DNA from: Chondrus crispus
Lineage: Eukaryota; Rhodophyta; Florideophyceae; Gigartinales; Gigartinaceae
DNA: 64,000 nucleotides
Direction: 5' to 3'
Assembly (NCBI RefSeq): GCF_000350225.1
Contig: NW_005179250.1
Span: 1-64,000 of the forward strand
Shown here: positions 28,767-37,779 of the stretch, piece by piece
Layout: every line of letters starts with the position of its first letter
Position numbering within the stretch: the first letter of the stretch is position 1
Notes under the pieces: generated by a model
Databases searched by the model: none
What the model saw: the letters and a program-made list of their open reading frames with translations, nothing else
Told to the model about the DNA's origin: nothing
Translations under genes and position numbers: made by a program

Positions 28767-29650
28767 AACTTGGCAGATTTCCCGTCCTTCTTGGCGGGGG
28801 CCCGGGCTTGCTGCTTGTTGAGTTCCTTGGCGTAGGCCGTGGCCCTGAGTTCAGCAAACTTCTTGTTGACGTTGGTGAACTCTTCAGAGGCAAAATCGTG
28901 GGTGGAGTTGTGGAGGTATTTCTGAAGAAGAATGGCCTCGTGCTTGCCCGAGTCCAGCGCGTATTTGAAAAAGTCGACACGCTCGTGCACACGCTGCTGA
29001 GTTGACACCAGGTAATGGTTGAGGACGGAGATGTAGTCGGTAACTTGGGTGAGATGCCCGGCGGCGAGAGCCTCAGCAATCTTGTGCATACAGGCGAGAG
29101 AGTTCTCCACGTTGTAACCAATGTTCCAGAGCGATAGGGCCTCGTGGCCGTCCCGATGATCAGCGGAATGGATCTTGGAGTAGAGACCGGAGTCGGTCGG
29201 AGTAAAGCGTTGGGACGGGTAAGGCGTGACAAACTCGGGCTTGAGGTGGTGGTTGAGCAACCCGTTGGCAGCATAGGCAGATCGAACGGCTTGGACTTCG
29301 TCGACGTGCGAGGCAGAGGGGGTGGGGAGGGAATACCTAAGCCGGTTACTGAGAGGATCTCTGAGAGCAGGGACGGTGAGCCCAGTGACGACTGAGGCAG
29401 CAGGGGCAGCCGAGACTGCGGGGACAGCGAGGTTCGGGTCCGGGACGACGGGGGTACCGAATGGGGCGGGCCCTTGACTTGCAGCAGCAGCGATGAGCGC
29501 GGCGACTTGATCGAGTAATTTTTTTCTCGAAGGCGTCAGCATCGAAGATGCTCGTAGATGAGGGTGAGGCTTCTGCCTCGGGCATGTTTCGTTTGTTGAA
29601 GTGACGACCGTATCGTTAATGACGATAGGAGCTTGTTCGTAAAAAAGCAA
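28763..29650 (-). CDS. Element E ORF1 (gag-like), 295 aa
   Basis: An alpha-helical protein with a Pro/Ala-rich N-terminal third and a Lys-rich C-terminus (KELNKQQARAPAKKDGKSAK). There is no zinc knuckle. Position ahead of reverse transcriptase and the four-base overlap with it suggest a gag-like nucleic-acid-binding protein. ORF1 of element F (49469-50167) has the same position, size class and helical character. The first residues are encoded within repeat A1. Confidence 0.75.
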   Translation of the reverse strand: MLFYEQAPIVINDTVVTSTNETCPRQKPHPHLRASSMLTPSRKKLLDQVAALIAAAASQGPAPFGTPVVPDPNLAVPAVSAAPAASVVTGLTVPALRDPLSNRLRYSLPTPSASHVDEVQAVRSAYAANGLLNHHLKPEFVTPYPSQRFTPTDSGLYSKIHSADHRDGHEALSLWNIGYNVENSLACMHKIAEALAAGHLTQVTDYISVLNHYLVSTQQRVHERVDFFKYALDSGKHEAILLQKYLHNSTHDFASEEFTNVNKKFAELRATAYAKELNKQQARAPAKKDGKSAKL

Positions 29651-29805
29651 GCGACGACTTGAGGGAGAAAGAGACTTGAAGGCTCCGAGGCGTCGCCTTA
29701 AATCCTACTTCCAAGGACTGTTCCAGGCATTCGGTAAACCATGCTTGAGTCATGATGAATCTTGATTTCATGGCAGCACGGTAGAACAAATGGTGGAAGC
29801 CTCCC
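29642..29805 (-). repeat. Element E repeat A1
   Basis: Direct repeat of 25506-25669; outermost right end of the element, followed by AGGA. Confidence 0.92.
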
Positions 29806-29916
29806 AGGAAAACAAGAGAAAAGCGCCTGTTAGGACTGGCCCTGACCGCAACTGGTTGAAGGAAAACAAAAGAAAAGCGCGTGTTAGGACTGGCCCTCAT
29901 ACTGCAGAGCTAAAAG
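29806..29916 (+). repeat. 54-bp tandem duplication between E and D
   Basis: About 1.7 copies of a 54-bp unit (starts 29806 and 29860; shared AAAAGCGC and TGTTAGGACTGGCCCT). The unit's GCAACTGGTTGAAGGA also lies at the left edge of element E, so E landed inside this repeat. Confidence 0.75.
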
Positions 29917-30343
29917 TGTCGGGAGACCGACCGGGTGGGGCGGTCCGGCGGGGTTGTTGGTATGACAAAAAAGGGCGGTGAGGGGAGCAGCAGGCTATTG
30001 CCTCGGAACTGCGCGGGGGACGGGTGAGCACGGTCGGGACAAAGGCTGTCGGGTTGATGGTTTCAGGTGGGATCAATGTGCTGAGGTCCAAAGACGAGTA
30101 GCGTCTTCGGCCTGCCTTTATAGTCCTATTGACTCTACAGTAAAAGTAGGCACACTACCGAAAAGGGAATGGTGTGCCACCTACAGAGTACCTCTAAACG
30201 GTCGCACCTTAAACGGGTAGGTAGTAGGTAGCACAATCCTTAGGGGATTGTTCTAGGTAGCTAAACGTAGCCTACAATAAGAACCTGAATTGGAATAGAC
30301 TAGCTAATTAAAGTGGCTACTTGTCTAGTCAGTTACTCTGACA
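29917..30343 (-). repeat. 3' LTR of element D (left edge tentative)
   Basis: On the - strand it starts TGTCAGAGTAACTGAC directly after the purine run AAGTTTGGGGAG, and a TATAAAG box lies at about 30118-30124. The far end is set at CCCGACA (29917) by the TGTC...GACA rule only; no second copy exists in the window to confirm it. Confidence 0.6.
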
Positions 30344-30358
30344 CTCCCCAAACTTTTT
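30344..30358 (-). other. Polypurine tract of element D
   Basis: AAAAAGTTTGGGGAG on the - strand, immediately before the 3' LTR start TGTCAG. Confidence 0.75.
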
Positions 30359-30372
30359 CGTGACAGGCTTGT

Positions 30373-32268
30373 TCACGAACTTCGATTGATCCACTGATCA
30401 ATTAGGTGTGAAAGAACTGACTCTTGTAGCATCCTGTTCAGTATGTCACTTTTCTTGACCTTTGTCAATGCGTCTGCAGGGTTGTATTCTGAGCGAATGA
30501 ATCCAATAGCGCCTAATTCATGTCTTTGATACGCATCCTTAACAACTTTAACATCGATCATTAGTCGCCTTTCGGATGTTGTCTTTGCTTTTGTAATAAC
30601 ATCGAACAGAGAAAGGCTATCCGTAAGCATTACGATCGGGATATCCAGCGATGTCATTTTGCAAATGTCGTTTTTCATTGCGAAAGCCATATCAAACGCG
30701 TCAGCTAAGGCCATTGTTTCGCTGCCAAGGACAGATCTCGAGACGCGTTTAGATTTGTGAGAAGACCAAAATAATGGTTGGCACCTGTCGTTGTTGTCAG
30801 CAAGGAAAATGATATAGCCGAGCTGAGAAGATCCGTCAAGGTTGTTTCCGTAGGAAGCGTCGGAATAGGCATGTAGCCGAAGACGTCTGTGATCCAGCTT
30901 AGGGAATTTAAGCGCTTGATCCGTAGTTGTAAGTATATGGCTTACAACCGAATTTAGTCCCTTACAATGCTTCTTGGGGTCCGAGTTGAAGAGATCTTCC
31001 GTAACTTGGGCTGCCTGTGCAACTGCACATGCAATATCCGTGCGTGACTGAGTAGCCCAGGATAATTGAGCGCGAAGTGAACGGAAGCCTTTGAAGGAGG
31101 CGTCCCTATTGATCTTCTTGATCTTAGAGATATAGTGTCTCTGATGAACTTGGAACCCGTAAGGTGTGGATTCTATCTTGATGCCTGCAAACTGGACATT
31201 GTCATTGTCTCTCGGGCTACATTTGAACTTCCTTTCGACACATTTTGCCTGGTGACAGAATTCGTCAGTGCCAGCTTGAAGACAATCATACGTGGCACAG
31301 AGAACAGCAAGCTTCTCACTAATTCGCTTGAAGAAGAAAGCGGCGTCTGTTACACTGGGCTTCATCTCAAGTTCCATCTCTAGATGATTCTTTAATGTTC
31401 TACCCCAGTAGTCCCCACTATCGGCTAGTCCATACAAGTGTTTGAGCAGCTTCAGGAGCTGATCTGGATTCAGTTCGAATTCCGATGATGGTTGAATGTA
31501 GACATCACGGGAAAGCTCTTCTGCGCTCTGTAAGTATGCCTGTGTGACATCGATGGAGAAAAGTCTGAAGCTGAAGAGGGCGGCTAGACCGACAAGTAGT
31601 TTGACACTGAACTGCCGTGCCGTTGAGGTGTCGTGAACGAATGATCGCTTCATTCGGTCCTTGTGGACTTGTACGACGTATCGGGCTTTCCAAACTTCCT
31701 TGTTTGTTCCAGAGTCTTTAATGGCAAGGACAAAGCGTCCATTTAAGATGTTTGCGTTGTCCGGAATTTCATTGCGAAGCACAACCCTCCAAGTATCTCG
31801 TTCAATTAGTCCTTCTATTTCCTTTCGCTTAGCTTTATCAAATAGTTGTGCACGTGGGTCATTTGGATGTATGACTTCAGTGAGAAAGACGTTATTGGGT
31901 GAATTTTGGGCTTTGCGACTACGAAATGGAGCAGTTTGGTGGTGGAGAATAGACTCAGGCGAAGCGTAGTATGGCTTGATTTGATAGGCGTTGAACGTTT
32001 GTCGATATGTTCCTTCGCCGTTCTGAACAGTTATCATTCGCCCATGAACATTGCAAACAAGGAATGGACCGATCCATTGCTTCTCTTGCTCAGAAAAGAC
32101 TAGAATATCGTCTCCAAGATTGTACACACGATCAGAGGCTGGAGGGATGTTCCGATTCAGAGCAGCTAGTACACGTCGTTCTGCGATGATTGCGTTCATT
32201 TCCATCTGCGCTGTTGAAAGAATTTGCATTCTTTCTCGCTGCGAAGGTATTTCCGTACTTATGATTGG
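30373..32268 (-). CDS. Element D integrase end, reverse transcriptase, RNase H
   Basis: The first part is the C-terminal, SH3-like end of integrase (YNLGDDILVFSEQEKQWIGPFLV). A copia reverse transcriptase follows: RDTWRVVLRNEIPDNANILNGRFVLAIKD, then FSIDVTQAYLQS and LLKHLYGLADSGDYW. RNase H has LHAYSDASYGNNLDGSSQLG and ends with SEYNPADALTKVKK, the usual copia C-terminus. An open frame runs on from here into the LTR of B up to 32421; those residues are LTR sequence and not part of D. Confidence 0.9.
   Translation of the reverse strand, partial: PIISTEIPSQRERMQILSTAQMEMNAIIAERRVLAALNRNIPPASDRVYNLGDDILVFSEQEKQWIGPFLVCNVHGRMITVQNGEGTYRQTFNAYQIKPYYASPESILHHQTAPFRSRKAQNSPNNVFLTEVIHPNDPRAQLFDKAKRKEIEGLIERDTWRVVLRNEIPDNANILNGRFVLAIKDSGTNKEVWKARYVVQVHKDRMKRSFVHDTSTARQFSVKLLVGLAALFSFRLFSIDVTQAYLQSAEELSRDVYIQPSSEFELNPDQLLKLLKHLYGLADSGDYWGRTLKNHLEMELEMKPSVTDAAFFFKRISEKLAVLCATYDCLQAGTDEFCHQAKCVERKFKCSPRDNDNVQFAGIKIESTPYGFQVHQRHYISKIKKINRDASFKGFRSLRAQLSWATQSRTDIACAVAQAAQVTEDLFNSDPKKHCKGLNSVVSHILTTTDQALKFPKLDHRRLRLHAYSDASYGNNLDGSSQLGYIIFLADNNDRCQPLFWSSHKSKRVSRSVLGSETMALADAFDMAFAMKNDICKMTSLDIPIVMLTDSLSLFDVITKAKTTSERRLMIDVKVVKDAYQRHELGAIGFIRSEYNPADALTKVKKSDILNRMLQESVLSHLIDQWINRSS
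32264..32268 (+). repeat. Target duplication ATTGG, left of B
   Basis: Five bases identical to 44866-44870; together they bracket element B exactly at its TG...CA ends. Confidence 0.92.
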
Positions 32269-32862
32269 TGTAGTATAATCACCCCCAACGACGAGGGGGG
32301 TGAGTACTGACAGTTCGGAAAGACCCCGATCGGCGGGAAGATAGAAGCACGGCCCACCCACGGTACCGAGCACGGGCTCGAGGTAGTGGTGGTAGAGCGG
32401 GATCGGAGAGGACACGCGCACGCGCGAGCGGTTTTACGCCTCGACGCCCCGAAGCGGTACTGGGTGACGATCCAGTACCGACGGGCGGAGGCGCAGCCGG
32501 CTCGTGGGCGTGCTGCGCGCGTCCTCAACCCGCGCGCGGTGCTACTCCTAGGTAAAACGGACGGAAAGTACCTCAGAGTAAGCGGGCGGACCAAGGTGGA
32601 GGATCCTTGACAAGTCCGTGCTTGTCGTCCTCCACCGCCGGCGGTCCGCTCATATTTAATGTACATTGCAGTCTATCATAACTCTACAGTAGTGCCGGTC
32701 TACCGACACTGTAACGCTGTCAGCCGGCGGGGCTGACAGTCCACGTGTAGTACGCGTCCCGTACACGTGGAGGACACGTGTGTGCGCGCATGGCTGTAAG
32801 GCTCGTTGCCTTACTGTCCCTGATCCAATCCTAATCTAATTTGCGTTTGGGGTTATACCACA
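32269..32862 (-). repeat. 3' LTR of gypsy B
   Basis: Ends TGTAGTATAA/TTATACCACA, 594 bp, matching 44272-44865. It carries a three-tier hairpin at 32586-32649, further inverted repeats (GTACTGG/CCAGTAC at about 32457-32478 and CTGTCAGCC/GGCTGACAG at about 32717-32739), and three CACGTG words between 32742 and 32779. Confidence 0.95.
32586..32649. other. Three-tier hairpin in gypsy B LTR
   Basis: Nested inverted repeats GCGGACC/GGTCCGC, GGTGGAGGA/TCCTCCACC and GACAAG/CTTGTC, with a six-base tip. The same structure is at 44589-44652 in the other LTR. Confidence 0.8.
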
Positions 32863-32880
32863 TCACCCCCCCCTCAAGAG
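32863..32880 (-). other. Polypurine tract of gypsy B
   Basis: GAGGGGGGGGTGA on the - strand abuts the 3' LTR. Confidence 0.8.
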
Positions 32881-33012
32881 TGAACGTCCGCGTTCAATCC
32901 TGAGGCTTGTAGAACCTGTCCGTCCCACTCCCTGAACCCCGAGCAGATCCGACCCGGTATACGAATTTCCCCCCCTTTGCGCACTGTCCCACTCCGTCCT
33001 TGACAGCTCCAT

Positions 33013-35337
33013 TTGGTCGTCCCCTCTCGCGTCGCCGCCCGTGTCAGCATGGCCGACCCGCGGTCTATTACTCTCCCGCAGTCACCCCCGGGCGTCGTGA
33101 AGCCAACGATGGCGGAGGCGGTGGTCGTCGGGACCCCGCCGACGAGCGGGCTCGGACTCCCAGGTGCGTCATCCGGACCGCGAGAGGGTGGCGTCGTCCT
33201 GGCCCAAGCGGACCCGCTCCCTCCGCCGGGTTTCCAGAAGTCCCGCTCGCGGTCCACGACCGTGTCCTTGGAACAGGTGGCCCCCGGTCAGGGGCCATCC
33301 AAGCCGGTCCTTTCGTTTCGCCCGGCTACCCCTTCCGTCCAAGCAGCTGACGTCCTGCCTTCCGATCTCTCTGCCGCCCGGTGCGGCTCGGCCGCTCCCC
33401 TCGCGTCGGGGGCGGCCCTCAAGATGGATGGCGCGTCCTTCGGTCCTCCGCCCCGTGGTCCCCTCCCCTCTACCGTCGATGGGGAGGGGGAGTCGCCCTC
33501 TGCCACTCGGTGGCTAGGGGTACCGTCGTTCGAAGTCCCACCGCTCCCCATCAGCGAGCTACGGTACCCCTGGCGACGCCGCGGTCGCTCGGGGGTAACC
33601 GTCGAGGAACTTTCTTCCTGCACGTGGCTTCGTTCCGACCTAGCCCGCGTGTTCAAGGTTCACGAAGCTGGTGGTGTGCAGGAGGCGTCGTCGGTTCTAC
33701 ACCGGTTGATGGGCGAAGGCAGCGGCTCCGGGTACCAGCTGCCGGACGAGCTGATCGGAGATCGTACCGTCGCGTACAGTATCGCGGAGGTCCTCTTCGT
33801 CGACCGGATGGGATCGTTCCTGTCTAACGCAGGACAGGTCGACCCCCAGCGGTTCGTGTTACCGGAGGTGGCGGGGCTGTACGTGTCGCCCCGCCCCTAT
33901 GCGTTCACTAGGCCCCGGGTGGCCCTGCAGAAGTCTTCGTGCTCCTTGATGCGTCTCCACGGTGTGGGATTCGCCCACCACGATTGGTCCGCCTATCGGC
34001 GGGAGAACGAGGCGGACGGTCGTGTCGTTACGACGTCTGCCTTCGCGTCCGGCCTGTCTCCGGAAGACTTCCCCGCTCTCCCTGTCTACGTGACGGAGAG
34101 CTTTCCCTCGCTCGGAGTGCACCCGGTTCTGCCTCCGGTCTTGAAGCATTTGGGGATTGCATGTGCCAACCCGCAGCACCCAGCCCACTCGCGGCTCGCG
34201 TATAATTATGAGCGCGAGTGGGCTTGGTCCGTGTGCTGCGCGTTCATGGCCGAGGCGCACATGAACAAGCGAGTCTTCATTCAGGCGGACTCTACGGTCA
34301 CGTTCGTAGGACGCGTCGTGTCCGGCCTTCCTGATGCCGTCCTCCATTCGACAGAGCACGGGTCCTCCCACGTCCCCTGGACGTTCGCCCAGGCCGTGGG
34401 CCTTATGGTCCGTGCTGGCAAGATCAGCTCGCGGAACCATCACCCGTGGATGGACTATACCACCGGGGCCCGGGGTTCCTTCGTCACATACGAACCGGAG
34501 TCGGATGCCTTCGTCGCTCGCTCCGTTCCCGTCCCCTTGGTTGTCGGCAACACGGGGAAGAGGGGCGTCGGTTCCGAGAGTCGGCAGAACCGGCGAAAGC
34601 GCTACCGAGACCTCGACGCCGCGTGCGTGGATCCCGCTGGTCTCAACCCGAACCCCTACCGTACGATGTCAGGGGTCGGTCGCGCCGGGGCAGGGGGCCT
34701 TGCCCCTACAGGGTCCATCCTCCCCGTCCGGCCTCGTGATGAGGTGGCGCAGGCCACGCCGCCGGCGCACTGTGTACGCGACCTCGTGCTCCCCCGAGGG
34801 GAGCTGGTGACCGTTCCCAAGGTAGTACGGGCCTTGGGGGTCGCCAGCCAGCGGACCTGGATAGTAGGCGAGCTGGTTGGTACCCTCGCAGACTGGCTTC
34901 TGGCTCGGAGTGACGAAGCGCGCGGTCTTCGTGACGACCTGGCGGCGCGCTCCGCAGAACTTCAACGGGTGACCCAGGAGGTGGCCGCTATATGCGAGGC
35001 GTCCGAACGCCAGGCGGTCGTCTACGAGCGAGTCCTGCACGAACGCGAGCGCTATCAAAGCGAACGCGACCGTCTGCGTTCGGCTCAGTCGGTACCCTTG
35101 CCGGCGGGTGGCGCTCCTACTAACGCTCCGGTCCCTCCCGTCAGGCGCGATCCGTATGCTGATTATGAGCCCGGTCCTCCCCCTCCCCGAAACTCGGCGT
35201 CCGGGGAGGGCACGCCGCATGTCGCCGTGCCTAGCCTCGGCGAACTGGACACCGAGACACCTCGGCATCCTGGGTATTGTCCCTCGGATAAATATGCTTC
35301 GGGGTCTCGCGGGCCCTCGAACGATGCGAGTCGCTGA
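33013..35337 (+). CDS. Antisense ORF of gypsy B, 774 codons
   Basis: A long open frame opposite to gag-pol, beginning 150 bp inside the 3' LTR. A Met at 33049 (AGCATGGCC) has better context than the one at 33013. The N-terminal third is Pro/Ser-rich and probably disordered. Residues 175-500 look globular (ISELRYPWRRRGRSGVTVEE, YNYEREWAWSVCCAFMAEA). A Lys/Arg patch is near 525 (QNRRKRYRDL). Residues 625-690 form a likely coiled coil (DDLAARSAELQRVTQEVAA). I know no homologous family. Antisense accessory ORFs have been described in some plant gypsy elements, but not this protein to my knowledge. It may be a captured host gene or an element function expressed from the LTR. Confidence 0.7.
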   Translation: MVVPSRVAARVSMADPRSITLPQSPPGVVKPTMAEAVVVGTPPTSGLGLPGASSGPREGGVVLAQADPLPPPGFQKSRSRSTTVSLEQVAPGQGPSKPVLSFRPATPSVQAADVLPSDLSAARCGSAAPLASGAALKMDGASFGPPPRGPLPSTVDGEGESPSATRWLGVPSFEVPPLPISELRYPWRRRGRSGVTVEELSSCTWLRSDLARVFKVHEAGGVQEASSVLHRLMGEGSGSGYQLPDELIGDRTVAYSIAEVLFVDRMGSFLSNAGQVDPQRFVLPEVAGLYVSPRPYAFTRPRVALQKSSCSLMRLHGVGFAHHDWSAYRRENEADGRVVTTSAFASGLSPEDFPALPVYVTESFPSLGVHPVLPPVLKHLGIACANPQHPAHSRLAYNYEREWAWSVCCAFMAEAHMNKRVFIQADSTVTFVGRVVSGLPDAVLHSTEHGSSHVPWTFAQAVGLMVRAGKISSRNHHPWMDYTTGARGSFVTYEPESDAFVARSVPVPLVVGNTGKRGVGSESRQNRRKRYRDLDAACVDPAGLNPNPYRTMSGVGRAGAGGLAPTGSILPVRPRDEVAQATPPAHCVRDLVLPRGELVTVPKVVRALGVASQRTWIVGELVGTLADWLLARSDEARGLRDDLAARSAELQRVTQEVAAICEASERQAVVYERVLHERERYQSERDRLRSAQSVPLPAGGAPTNAPVPPVRRDPYADYEPGPPPPRNSASGEGTPHVAVPSLGELDTETPRHPGYCPSDKYASGSRGPSNDASR

Positions 35338-35545
35338 CCGCGCGGTCTGGTCGTCAACCGTGCGGTGCCCTTCTTCCCTTACGTCAGCGAGAACGACACA
35401 GTAAACATTGCTTCCATCGTGACGCGTTTCTTCGAGTCCATTCGTTGCTTCTAATTCCTCTTTGTCATCGCCGTGACACAGCACACCCGCCCGTGCTTTC
35501 CTCAAAGCGGCGGAGGAAGGGGCGATGACAGATCGCGTTCCCCTC
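35338..35545. other. Spacer between antisense ORF and hairpin array in B
   Basis: Noncoding. The frames present are extensions of neighbouring composition and do not look like protein. Confidence 0.45.
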
Positions 35546-36245
35546 GTCCCTCTTCGCCATCCGGTAGCGAGGGCAGGGGCGCGCGAGAGCTCGTATTCTC
35601 TTTGAGGCCTCTCGCCATCGGTGGCGAGGGCCCAGCGCATAACGAACGCTCTTATCCATCACGTCCCTCGCCATTCCGGGCGAGGGCGCGCGGCGCAGCG
35701 AACGTCTGTCTTCACGTCCCGCCCCTTCGTCGTCCGGGGCGGGGCACAGCGCGTTGCCTTCGTCTCGCGCGTCCGTCGCCATTTGGGGCGAGGGCGCGCG
35801 CGGCGGTCGTCCTTCTTGAGGCCTCTCGCCGTCGGCGGCGAGGGCAGGGGCGCGCGAGGGCTCGTATTCTCCTTGAGGCCTCTCGCCGTCGTCGGCGAGG
35901 GCGTGCGCGGCGGGGTCTGTCTTAGGTCCCGCGCCCCTCGCTGTCCGGTCGCGGGGGCGCAGTGCGCGGACTTCGCCTTATCTTTCGGGCGCCCCTCGCT
36001 CTTTGGGGGCGAGGGCGCAGTGCCGAACGGAGGTCTTTATCTGTCGCGCGTCCCTCGCCACTCAGGGCGAGGGCGCGCGGGGCAGCGAACGTCTGTCTTC
36101 ACGTCCCGCCCCTTCGTCGTCCGGGGCGGAGCACAGCGCGTTGTATTCGTCTCGCGCGTCCCTCGCCATTCGGGGCGAGGGCGCGTCGCGTAGCGGACGC
36201 TCTTGTTCCGTGCTCTTGCCGCTCAGGGGCGCGTGTGGTGTCGTG
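35546..36245. repeat. Array of about twelve GC-rich hairpins in gypsy B
   Basis: About twelve inverted repeats of the type CCTCGCC-loop-GGCGAGG recur every 50-60 bp (near 35558, 35610, 35662, 35720, 35765, 35822, 35880, 35933, 35993, 36052, 36108 and 36166). Stems vary together on both arms: CTCGCC/GGCGAG in most, GCCCC/GGGGC in those at 35720 and 36108. Linkers often contain GCGAACG or GTCTCGCGCGTCC. Confidence 0.85.
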
Positions 36246-37023
36246 GTGTCCGTCCTGTATTCGGACCGGGGGCGGACGTGTGTACCCATGGGGCGACGTC
36301 GTTCATCTTGTTACCGGTCGTCGGTGGAGGTTCTACAGTGCCCATGCACGCAAGGCACGTGCCAGTGTAATTTCCTCCCCTTAATTTTTTTGCTAATTTC
36401 GCAGGCTGGGGGAAGCGGTGATTTGTTGACGGCGCGAGCGTGGTTGGCGCGTGTCGTGCATCGCCGAGCGCCGCTCACGTGTAACGTTCTCCTCTTCTCG
36501 TCATTTTCCGTATCATGAGGCACGCGTCGGTGGCTGTTTCGAGGTGTCTCGAGTCCGTGGGGGTATAACACTGACCCTCCGATCGGGTTGCTCTCGCCCG
36601 ATCCCCCTTTGGCAACTGTCTTGTGGCGCGCTCCACCGAACGCGGCCCTATGCTGCATAACCTCCGTCTGCGTGTCTCGCACGTCTCCTCGTACACTGCG
36701 CACAGCGACTGGACGATGATCCGGTCTTCCGTCGGGTGGACCGACTCGCCCGGGGGTGACGGCCTTGGTGAGACCAGGGCATCCCGCACCTTGCCGGCGG
36801 TTCGGCGGGTGTGCTATTTTTCCGTACGTACTGTCTGTCCTCCTTCCTCTTGCCGGCGGCGGCTGTCGGATGGCTTGACCGCCGGTGCGCCTCGACGTCT
36901 TCGCATCCTCACAAGTTCGCTGGTGCCTCTCGGGACACCTGTCCTTCCGTTCTTAAGGTTTCTGTCATACCGCGAGGGGCTGCCTTTAACTGCAACGGAG
37001 CAGAGCGGTTGAGGGCCCCCTCC
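36246..37023. other. Gypsy B 3' noncoding region next to pol
   Basis: No supported coding sequence. Short frames occur on both strands. It separates the chromodomain end of pol from the hairpin array. Confidence 0.5.
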
Positions 37024-37752
37024 TTAAGCGCGAACGTCCGCGTTCGCGTTTGAGACGAGGTCTCTGCCGGTGCGTCTCCGGAGGCGTTGGGCGTAACGAG
37101 ACACCAACTCCTCCGGGACGTGAGTCCGCGCGGTCCAGGTGGGCGTGTCGTAATCCGCCCACTTGATGAGGAACTCCGTAGTTCCGTCCTCCATGGCTCG
37201 ATGCCGGAGTAGTCGTTCGACCGCGTACTGCGTGCCCTTGGTGACCTTGTCGGCAAGGTCACTTGGGGCTGTCGTGCTCGCCCGTGGCGCGCCCATCGGT
37301 GGAGGCGCGTATACGCAGCGGTCTGCGGAGACGCGCTCGGTGACACCATCACGATCGATCGTGATGGTTCGCCGGTCGTTGGCGAGCACCCGGTATGGCC
37401 CCACGGCGGGCGACGCGAGTTTGTTGGACGTCCTTGCCCCATCGGTGGGGTTCAGGTAGACGTAATTACCCGGTGCAAGGCGCGTGTTAATCCGTCGCAC
37501 GCGCTTGTCAAAGTCGCGCTTGTACTGGGCCTGTGTCCGACGCAGGTTCCCGTACGCCTTCTGGATCGTGTCGTCCAAAGTCTTGAGGAACTCAGCGCGC
37601 GCGTTGCCCCTACCGGACGGGGACGCGTCACCGTCGGCTCTACGTAGAGAGAACTCCGGCGGTGGTCGGCTGAGGACGAGCTCGAAGGGCTTCGTACCCG
37701 TGGTACGATGTACGTGGGAGTTGTACGCGTACGTAAGCGGCCCCACGTACAC
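37024..37752 (-). CDS. Gypsy B integrase end and chromodomain
   Basis: The first 60 residues are the end of an integrase core (LTYAYNSHVHRTTGTKPFEL). A GPF/Y-like module follows (VGPYRVLANDRRTITIDRDG). Residues 165-225 are a chromodomain: YAVERLLRHRAMEDG, then FLIKWADYDTPTWT and the HVPEELVSRYAQRL helix. It marks element B as a chromovirus. Confidence 0.88.
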   Translation of the reverse strand: MYVGPLTYAYNSHVHRTTGTKPFELVLSRPPPEFSLRRADGDASPSGRGNARAEFLKTLDDTIQKAYGNLRRTQAQYKRDFDKRVRRINTRLAPGNYVYLNPTDGARTSNKLASPAVGPYRVLANDRRTITIDRDGVTERVSADRCVYAPPPMGAPRASTTAPSDLADKVTKGTQYAVERLLRHRAMEDGTTEFLIKWADYDTPTWTARTHVPEELVSRYAQRLRRRTGRDLVSNANADVRA

Positions 37753-37779
37753 GTCCCAGTCGTCCTGATGTTCGCTGAC

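Larger units (their letters stand above)
25313..29805 (-). mobile_element. DIRS-order (PAT/Ngaro-like) retroelement E
   Basis: On the - strand the element reads repeat A1, ORF1, reverse transcriptase-RNase H, tyrosine recombinase, B1, A2, B2. A1 (29642-29805) and A2 (25506-25669) are 164-bp direct repeats with two differences. B1 (about 25709-25729) and B2 (about 25312-25332) share 21 bp. This split-direct-repeat plan is characteristic of PAT and Ngaro elements, which integrate by a tyrosine recombinase rather than an integrase. It inserted within a 54-bp tandem repeat, with AGGA at both junctions. It looks broken by about one change in the recombinase region. High repeat identity suggests a recent insertion. 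Confidence 0.85.

Noticed and set aside
27619-29274. 551-codon frame on the - strand
   Set aside because: It is a shadow of ORF1 and the reverse transcriptase frame of element E; Ser/Thr/Pro/Arg-rich with no motif.
35546-36245. CRISPR-like regular spacing of repeats
   Set aside because: Repeats are imperfect inverted repeats with varied stems, the intervals are themselves similar, and the setting is a eukaryotic retrotransposon.
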